Notes under the pieces: model-generated
Seen by the model: the letters and a program-made list of their open reading frames with translations, nothing else
The model's database searches: none
Told to the model about the DNA's origin: nothing
Program-made: the position numbers and the translations under genes
Source of the DNA: Phycisphaerae bacterium
GTDB lineage: Bacteria; Planctomycetota; Phycisphaerae; Sedimentisphaerales; UBA12454
NCBI GenBank assembly: GCA_028712345.1
Contig: JAQTQF010000049.1
Coordinates: forward strand, 1 to 9,518
DNA length: 9,518 bases
Direction of reading: 5' to 3'
Shown here: positions 6,274 to 9,518 of the stretch, in pieces
Layout: the number at the start of each line of letters is the position of its first letter
Position numbering within the stretch: the stretch's first letter is position 1

Positions 6274-6906
6274 CTAAAAACTATTTATCAGTAATTCAAC
6301 AATCGCGTTGGCCTGATGACCTGCGGCAATAATTACCCGACAGGCCATAAGACTCAAACCTTTTTCAATTCCGTTTTCGCTGTCGCCGACCATTATCAGC
6401 CGTTCAGATATTTTTTTCGTCCTTATTTCGTTACTCTTTCCATAACCGGCCAGGCCGCTTGCGGCAACAACAATCGTTTTTTTCATACTGCCGAGTATCG
6501 TCTCTATCAGCATCTGTTTTGACTGTGCCTTATCGAAACACTCCGCAACGATGGGACAGTCCTTAAAAACTGCCGGTACATTTTCAGGATTAAGCTTTAC
6601 CGAAACACCTTTAATCTCGACATAGGGATTTATTTTTTTGAGATTCTCGATTGTCGCATTAACTTTATCGGCGCCGAGCTGAGCGACAAAATAGTTCTGC
6701 CTGTTGAGATTGCTCGGCTCGACAATGTCAAAATCCGCTATGACAAGCTTGCCGACCCCTACCCGCACAAGAGCGACCGCCACATTGGAGCCTAACCCGC
6801 CCAACCCCGCGATTCCGACCGTCGCGGCTTTTAATTTTTCATACACCGCCTCGCCGTGCCGTTCGATAAGCATCTCTTTAAATTGTTCACAACTTAACTT
6901 AATCAT
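6274..6906 (-). CDS. thiF: ThiS adenylyltransferase ThiF, short zinc-free type
   Basis: ThiF is an E1-like enzyme that adenylates the C-terminal glycine of ThiS so that sulfur can be loaded. The 210-residue protein has the nucleotide-binding GLGGLGS (34-40), the DFDIVEPSNLNRQ segment (58-70), the ADKVNATIENLKKINP region (79-94) and VVAASGLAGYGKSN (146-159). It lacks the CxxC pairs that bind zinc and the C-terminal part of MoeB/ThiF proteins of about 250 residues. It matches the short 'ThiF family 2' group of about 200 residues found in anaerobes with thiS-thiG-thiH clusters. Whether it loads sulfur through its own cysteine is not clear. The ATG at 6906 gives the family N-terminus (MIKLSCEQFKEMLIERHG), although its ribosome site is weak. 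It is the first gene after the TPP riboswitch. Confidence 0.92.
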   Translation of the reverse strand: MIKLSCEQFKEMLIERHGEAVYEKLKAATVGIAGLGGLGSNVAVALVRVGVGKLVIADFDIVEPSNLNRQNYFVAQLGADKVNATIENLKKINPYVEIKGVSVKLNPENVPAVFKDCPIVAECFDKAQSKQMLIETILGSMKKTIVVAASGLAGYGKSNEIRTKKISERLIMVGDSENGIEKGLSLMACRVIIAAGHQANAIVELLINSF

Positions 6907-6960
6907 ATCTGCTGCCGTTTCTAAAATAAAAACTTCACATCTGCCATTCCCCCGTTTAGC

Positions 6961-7009
6961 CCCGCCATCTTGTATGGCGGGTTTAGTTAAATCTCATCGC
7001 CAAAGGCGA
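6961..7009. repeat. Two adjacent GC-rich hairpins in the thiF leader
   Basis: CCCGCCAT-CTTGT-ATGGCGGG (6961-6981) is a perfect 8-bp stem. TCGCC-AAA-GGCGA (6997-7009) is a perfect 5-bp stem. Both lie in the leader between the riboswitch terminator and thiF, and neither has a U-tract. They look like small dispersed palindromes, but they could also stabilise the read-through mRNA. Confidence 0.5.
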
Positions 7010-7114
7010 CCCCATAAATCTTCATTTTTCAATTTTTTTAACAGTGTTAATCCGTGTCTAAAAATAACAGCGTTACTCTGTGTCTTTTTCATTTTGTTAT
7101 TCGTTCTAAATACC

Positions 7115-7144
7115 AAAAAAAACGCAGCCGTAAAAAAGGCTGCG
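7115..7144 (-). terminator. Intrinsic terminator, expression platform of the TPP riboswitch
   Basis: On the minus strand CGCAGCC (7144-7138), an 8-base loop and GGCTGCG (7129-7123) form a perfect 7-bp stem followed by eight T residues (7122-7115). It starts 16 bases after the P1 strand of the aptamer. When TPP is bound, transcription should stop here, about 210 bases before thiF. Confidence 0.9.
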
Positions 7145-7159
7145 CCAAGATTTTTTGTC

Positions 7160-7247
7160 TCTTGTGCCTCCCTTACGCAGGTATTAACGCTGTTCAGGTT
7201 CAAAGGGTCGTCCCTTTCGGGACCTCTCAGCCCATTCCGCAAACAAA
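7160..7247 (-). promoter_or_regulatory. TPP riboswitch (THI element) of the thi operon
   Basis: The conserved aptamer parts are all on the minus strand in the right order. They are GGGCTGAGA (ending at 7225), a hairpin GUCCC-GAAA-GGGAC with a GNRA loop, ACCCTTTGAACCTGA, TTAATACCTGCGTAAGGGAG, and closing P1 strands TTTGT (7247-7243) and ACAAG (7165-7161). The usual P3a extension and the GGGGUGC form of the 5' strand are shortened. The aptamer binds thiamine pyrophosphate. The terminator at 7115-7144 and the alternative pairing described under findings make it a transcription-terminating OFF switch for thiF-thiS-thiG-thiH-prmC. Confidence 0.95.
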
Positions 7248-7276
7248 CAGCAGGCAGCAGGGCTTAAAATATTTCG

Positions 7277-7308
7277 CCTGCTCACCTGTTCCGCTGTTCA
7301 CCTGCTCC
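7277..7308. repeat. Two imperfect 16-bp tandem units
   Basis: The units at 7277-7292 and 7293-7308 match at 13 of 16 positions (CCTGCTCACCTGTTCC against GCTGTTCACCTGCTCC). They lie in the leader upstream of the riboswitch. A further CAGCAGG duplication is at 7248-7261, and AGCAGG (7256-7261) can pair with CCTGCT (7277-7282). Confidence 0.6.
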
Positions 7309-7326
7309 ATCGGCCTTTGGGCCGAT
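7309..7326. other. Strong hairpin in the riboswitch leader
   Basis: ATCGGCC, four loop bases and GGCCGAT form a perfect 7-bp stem. No U-tract follows in either direction. A second GC palindrome, GGGGCTCCCC, is at 7329-7338. They sit between the predicted thi promoter and the aptamer. Confidence 0.5.
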
Positions 7327-7370
7327 TCGGGGCTCCCCTGTCACGGGAATTCATTATTTACTTTTACTTT

Positions 7371-7398
7371 ATTCTACTGCTCAGCCGATTAAAAACAA
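7371..7398 (-). promoter_or_regulatory. Candidate promoter of the thi operon
   Basis: On the minus strand TTGTTT (7393-7398), a 16-base spacer and TAGAAT (7371-7376) form a fair sigma70-type promoter. The -10 matches at five of six positions and the -35 at three of six. Transcription would start near 7364, about 115 bases before the aptamer. The -35 falls inside repeat copy A (7391-7415). Confidence 0.45.
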
Positions 7399-7415
7399 GC
7401 CTTTTCCGGCAAGCA
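7391..7415. repeat. 25-bp direct repeat, copy A (downstream of yccF)
   Basis: Matches copy B at 8086-8110 at 22 of 25 positions in the same orientation, with the shared core CTTTTCCGGCA. It lies 34 bases downstream of the yccF stop codon and covers the predicted -35 of the thi promoter. Confidence 0.6.
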
Positions 7416-7449
7416 ACTCAAATTAAATTTTTATACCCATCTTAACCAC

Positions 7450-7938
7450 TTAAGCTTTATATTTATGTATATAGTTATTTAATTTATTATCTAGTTCCTT
7501 ATTGATTTGTCTCTTCTTAGCTTCTTTTGCCATATCTGCAGATACAATCCTTTTACCTAATGGAGCAAAACTTGCCGCTGCCAAGTTAAAATGAGCTAAT
7601 CCCCAAAAAACAGGCAATACAAAAAAGAATAGGCACAAATATACGACCCCCAAAATAGCATGTCCGATTGCGAGCCAAAGACCAGCAAGTATTATCCAAA
7701 GAAAATTTGCTAATCCTGTACCGGTAATACGCTTTTCTCCAATCATTTCAGCGGCTACAAGCTCTTTACCAAAGGGTAAGGCCGCAAAACCAGCTATTCT
7801 AAACGCGGCTATTCCAAAAGGTATGCCAATAATTGTACAACACAAAATTGCCCCCAAAAATAACCATCCCAAACACATAAATAGTCCGCCACCAAAGATG
7901 AACCATAACAAATTTCCCACGAATGCCATAATTTTCAC
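7450..7938 (-). CDS. yccF: YccF-family (DUF307) inner-membrane protein
   Basis: A 162-residue protein with two copies of the family repeat. The first is at about 7-62 (GNLLWFIFGGGLFMCLGWLFLGAILCC split by a polar turn, then GIPFGIAAFRIAGFAALPFGKELV). The second is at about 77-132 (LANFLWIILAGLWLAIGHAILG, then FAPLGKRIV). Each repeat contributes two hydrophobic helices, so four membrane segments are expected. The C-terminal 30 residues are polar and Lys/Asn-rich. The length is close to that of E. coli YccF. The molecular function of the family is not established. The ATG at 7938 has AGAGGTGA just upstream and its own promoter at 7962-7990. Codon use appears more AT-rich than in the thi genes, and 25-bp repeats lie on both sides, so it may be a separate acquisition. 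Confidence 0.88.
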   Translation of the reverse strand: MKIMAFVGNLLWFIFGGGLFMCLGWLFLGAILCCTIIGIPFGIAAFRIAGFAALPFGKELVAAEMIGEKRITGTGLANFLWIILAGLWLAIGHAILGVVYLCLFFFVLPVFWGLAHFNLAAASFAPLGKRIVSADMAKEAKKRQINKELDNKLNNYIHKYKA

Positions 7939-7961
7939 CTCTTTACTTTCTGATTTTTCTG

Positions 7962-7990
7962 ATGCTATAAAATTCTGTAAAAATTGTCAA
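7962..7990 (-). promoter_or_regulatory. Sigma70-type promoter of yccF
   Basis: On the minus strand a perfect -35 TTGACA (7985-7990), a 17-base spacer and -10 TAGCAT (7962-7967) precede yccF. The predicted start is near 7955, leaving a leader of about 17 bases that contains the AGAGGTGA ribosome site. Confidence 0.65.
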
Positions 7991-8085
7991 AAAATCCACT
8001 ATTTTTTTTCTTCAACGCCTAAATTTATGGGCATCCTTTTAATTCCCTCAAATTTACACGCTCTAATTTTACGAGCAAACCGCCA

Positions 8086-8110
8086 AAAAATAAGTCTTTT
8101 CCGGCAGGCA
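8086..8110. repeat. 25-bp direct repeat, copy B (downstream of the ORF6N gene)
   Basis: Second copy of the repeat at 7391-7415, 695 bases away in the same orientation. It begins 5 bases after the stop codon of the ORF6N gene. On the minus strand it can fold as GCCGGAAAA against TTTTTTGGC, with two G-U pairs. Confidence 0.6.
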
Positions 8111-8115
8111 TTTTT

Positions 8116-8664
8116 CTATTCCGATTTCTTTTTCTTGCTATGAAAACCGAAAGGCTCTTTAGGCTTCTGTTCAGGAGCGGGCATAAGCAGTCGAATTGCC
8201 TCCACCAAAGCAACTATATGCTTATCGTGGCTTTTCGTTTTTTCTTCAAGCTCTCTTAACTTCTTTGCCAGTTCTTTATACGGAGCCAACAATCGGCGAA
8301 GTTTTACAAACGCCCTCACAACAAAAACGCTTGTCTCGACAGCCTGCTGGGAATTTAAGACGCTGGCAGCCATAATAGCCCCGTGTTCGGTAAAAGCGTA
8401 AGGCAATTTTCTGCGCCCGCCCCAGCCCGAACTTGATATCGCAATTTGCGACATCAAGTCGGTCAATTCTCTTTTGGTCAGTTGAAACATAAAATCGGAT
8501 GGAAATCTGGCGATATTGCGCTTGACCTGCTCATTTAAACGACTCGTTGATACGCCGTATAAATCGGCCAAATCAGAATCAAGAATTACTTTCTGCCCTC
8601 TTACCAGCAGAATCTTAGTTTCCACTCGTTCTATTGGAATAACAGCATTTCGCTCTCTGACCAC
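8116..8664 (-). CDS. ORF6N-domain protein (phage antirepressor-type DNA-binding domain)
   Basis: A 182-residue protein. The ORF6N domain spans about 9-93, with IPIERVETKILLVRGQKVIL, DSDLADLYGVSTSRLNEQVK, RNIARFPSDFMFQLTKRE and the LPYAFTEHGAIMAASVL stretch. A coiled coil follows (about 128-156) and the tail is Lys-rich. The domain is common in phage antirepressors, but many bacterial chromosomes carry lone copies with no phage. No phage genes are seen nearby. The reading frame has no ATG at its 5' end. I chose GTG at 8664 because AGAGG lies 6 bases upstream and the protein then starts at the usual place for the family. A TTG at 8697 would begin only about 7 bases after the predicted transcription start. 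The role is unknown; regulation of transcription is the family-based guess. Confidence 0.88.
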   Translation of the reverse strand: MVRERNAVIPIERVETKILLVRGQKVILDSDLADLYGVSTSRLNEQVKRNIARFPSDFMFQLTKRELTDLMSQIAISSSGWGGRRKLPYAFTEHGAIMAASVLNSQQAVETSVFVVRAFVKLRRLLAPYKELAKKLRELEEKTKSHDKHIVALVEAIRLLMPAPEQKPKEPFGFHSKKKKSE

Positions 8665-8710
8665 AAAAAGCCTCTCTATAAAAACCCTTTGCGACAAAAT
8701 ACATACGGAA

Positions 8711-8739
8711 ATAATACCCGTTGATCGCTATACCGTCAA
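8711..8739 (-). promoter_or_regulatory. Sigma70-type promoter of the ORF6N gene
   Basis: On the minus strand TTGACG (8734-8739), a 17-base spacer and TATTAT (8711-8716) match the consensus at five of six positions each. Transcription would start near 8704, about 40 bases before the GTG start. This supports GTG 8664 over TTG 8697. Confidence 0.7.
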
Positions 8740-8762
8740 AAGGAAAGTAATTTAAACCGGCC

Positions 8763-8791
8763 TTGTAATTATCGGCGATTAATACTATAAT
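8763..8791 (+). promoter_or_regulatory. Sigma70-type promoter of glyQS
   Basis: TTGTAA (8763-8768), a 17-base spacer and a perfect TATAAT (8786-8791) precede glyQS. The predicted start is near 8798, leaving a leader of about 33 bases that is too short for a T-box. Confidence 0.75.
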
Positions 8792-8830
8792 ATGCCCTTT
8801 TATTCCCGTATTAAAAGATAGGAAAATTTT

Positions 8831-9518
8831 ATGGCAAATTTGACCAAACTCGACGAGCTTGTATCGCTTTGCAAAAGAAGAGGATTCATATTCCAATCCA
8901 GCGAAATCTACGGCGGACTGGCAAGCTGTTATGACTACGGCCCGCTCGGTGCCGAACTCAAAAGGAATGTCCGCAACGCATGGTGGAAAAGCACCGTCCA
9001 GATGCGCGACGATGTTGTCGGCCTTGATTGCAGTATCTTTATGCACCCGCTGGTCTGGAAGGCCTCCGGCCACGCCGATAAATTCGCAGACATCGTTACC
9101 GTCTGCAAAAAATGCAATGTCCGAACTCGCGTTGACCATTTGACAGAAAATGCCGATGAGCACACCGAACATGTTCCCGTCGAAACCGCTCAAAAAGACG
9201 CCAAAGACCTTTCCAAAAAAGTCTGCCCGGCCTGCGGCAAAATCGGCCAGTTCACCGAGCCTATGCCCTTCCGCCTGATGTTCGAGACGCAGATGGGCGC
9301 TAATATTGAAGATTCAATGACGATATTCCTCCGGCCAGAAACCGCTCAGGGCATTTTCGTAAACTTCAGAAATGTACTCGATACGACAAGAATAAAAATT
9401 CCTTTCGGTATCGCTCAAATCGGCAAAAGTTTCAGAAATGAAGTAACCACAAAGGCCTTTATCTTTAGGACAAGAGAATTTGAACAGGCCGAGATTGAAT
9501 TTTTCTGCGCGCCCGGCA
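8831..9518 (+). CDS. glyQS: Glycyl-tRNA synthetase, alpha2 type, N-terminal part (runs off the right edge)
   Basis: This class II enzyme charges tRNA-Gly with glycine in the cytoplasm. The first 229 residues are present. They show FQSSEIYGGLASCYDYGPLGAELK near the N-terminus, HPLVWKASGHADKFAD, a probable zinc knuckle pair (C92-KK-C95 and C132-PA-C135), the substrate-site RPETAQGIFVNF (168-179), and class II motif 2 in GKSFRNE followed by FRTREFEQAEIEFF. This is the single-chain dimeric type seen in archaea, eukaryotes and many bacteria, not the two-subunit glyQ/glyS type. Motif 2 reads FRNEVTTKAFIF, with Thr-Lys where a Pro-Arg is common; whether this matters cannot be judged here. The ATG at 8831 has AGGA 7 bases upstream. 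It is the only plus-strand gene in the window and diverges from the ORF6N gene. Confidence 0.96.
   Translation, partial: MANLTKLDELVSLCKRRGFIFQSSEIYGGLASCYDYGPLGAELKRNVRNAWWKSTVQMRDDVVGLDCSIFMHPLVWKASGHADKFADIVTVCKKCNVRTRVDHLTENADEHTEHVPVETAQKDAKDLSKKVCPACGKIGQFTEPMPFRLMFETQMGANIEDSMTIFLRPETAQGIFVNFRNVLDTTRIKIPFGIAQIGKSFRNEVTTKAFIFRTREFEQAEIEFFCAPG

Noticed and set aside
7248..7308. Short repeats upstream of the riboswitch as a CRISPR array
   Set aside because: There are only two imperfect 16-bp units and one 7-bp duplication, with no spacers and no cas genes.
6704..7392. Open frames on both strands across the riboswitch and the thiF start
   Set aside because: They overlap the TPP aptamer, terminator and thiF; their proteins are low-complexity shadows of structured RNA and coding sequence.
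7440..7453. CTTAA-CCAC-TTAAG hairpin at the end of yccF as a terminator
   Set aside because: The stem is only 5 AT-rich base pairs and no U-tract follows on the minus strand.
7999..8034. Eleven-codon open frame upstream of yccF with AAGG next to its ATG
   Set aside because: The site touches the start codon, the peptide is not recognisable, and the frame lies before the predicted yccF transcription start, so it would not be a leader peptide of that transcript.
8025..8213. 62-codon minus-strand open frame overlapping the end of the ORF6N gene
   Set aside because: It is an out-of-frame shadow of the ORF6N C-terminus with no family resemblance.
8116..8664. ORF6N gene as evidence of a prophage
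   Set aside because: No integrase, capsid, terminase or lysis gene is nearby, and lone ORF6N genes are common on chromosomes.
8615..9193. 192-codon open frame on the minus strand opposite glyQS
   Set aside because: It is antisense to the clearly conserved glyQS frame, also runs through the divergent promoters, and its protein resembles nothing known to me.

Overview
The window looks like a chromosomal segment of a moderately AT-leaning bacterium. Protein-level resemblance suggests Planctomycetota, probably Phycisphaerae-like. The cues are the N-terminus of the left-edge protein (a short repeat-type protein ending in a basic Gly/Lys stretch), the short zinc-free ThiF, and many small GC-rich palindromes between genes. 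This placement is an inference from memory and was not tested by a search. All genes lie on the minus strand except the glycyl-tRNA synthetase at the right edge.

Layout from left to right. Positions 1-209 hold the start of a TPR-like protein (minus, cut by the window edge) with a near-consensus promoter at 253-281. Positions 307-450 hold a 144-bp palindromic dispersed-repeat-like element. Positions 560-1996 encode a two-TM sensor with two PAS domains and no output domain. A strong intrinsic terminator (2286-2312) closes the next gene, a secreted protein of unknown function (2338-3144) with its own promoter (3172-3200).

Positions 3215-6906 are a thiamine-thiazole operon transcribed in the order thiF-thiS-thiG-thiH-prmC. 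It is preceded by a TPP riboswitch (about 7160-7247) and an intrinsic terminator (7115-7144). ThiF adenylates ThiS, ThiS carries the sulfur, ThiH makes dehydroglycine from tyrosine, and ThiG assembles the thiazole. The genes from thiS to prmC are packed tightly: the thiG ribosome binding site is made from the codons for the ThiS Gly-Gly tail, and the prmC site lies in the last codons of thiH. The release-factor methyltransferase PrmC therefore probably shares the TPP-controlled transcript.

To the right are a YccF-family membrane protein (7450-7938) with a good promoter, an ORF6N-domain protein (8116-8664), and the divergent glyQS gene (8831 to the window end). The last two start from back-to-back sigma70-type promoters. 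A 25-bp imperfect direct repeat lies on each side of yccF.

I found no CRISPR array, tRNA, rRNA, transposase or clear new multi-gene defence system. The most interesting items are the riboswitch switching structure, the placement of prmC under TPP control, the output-less PAS sensor, and the repeats.
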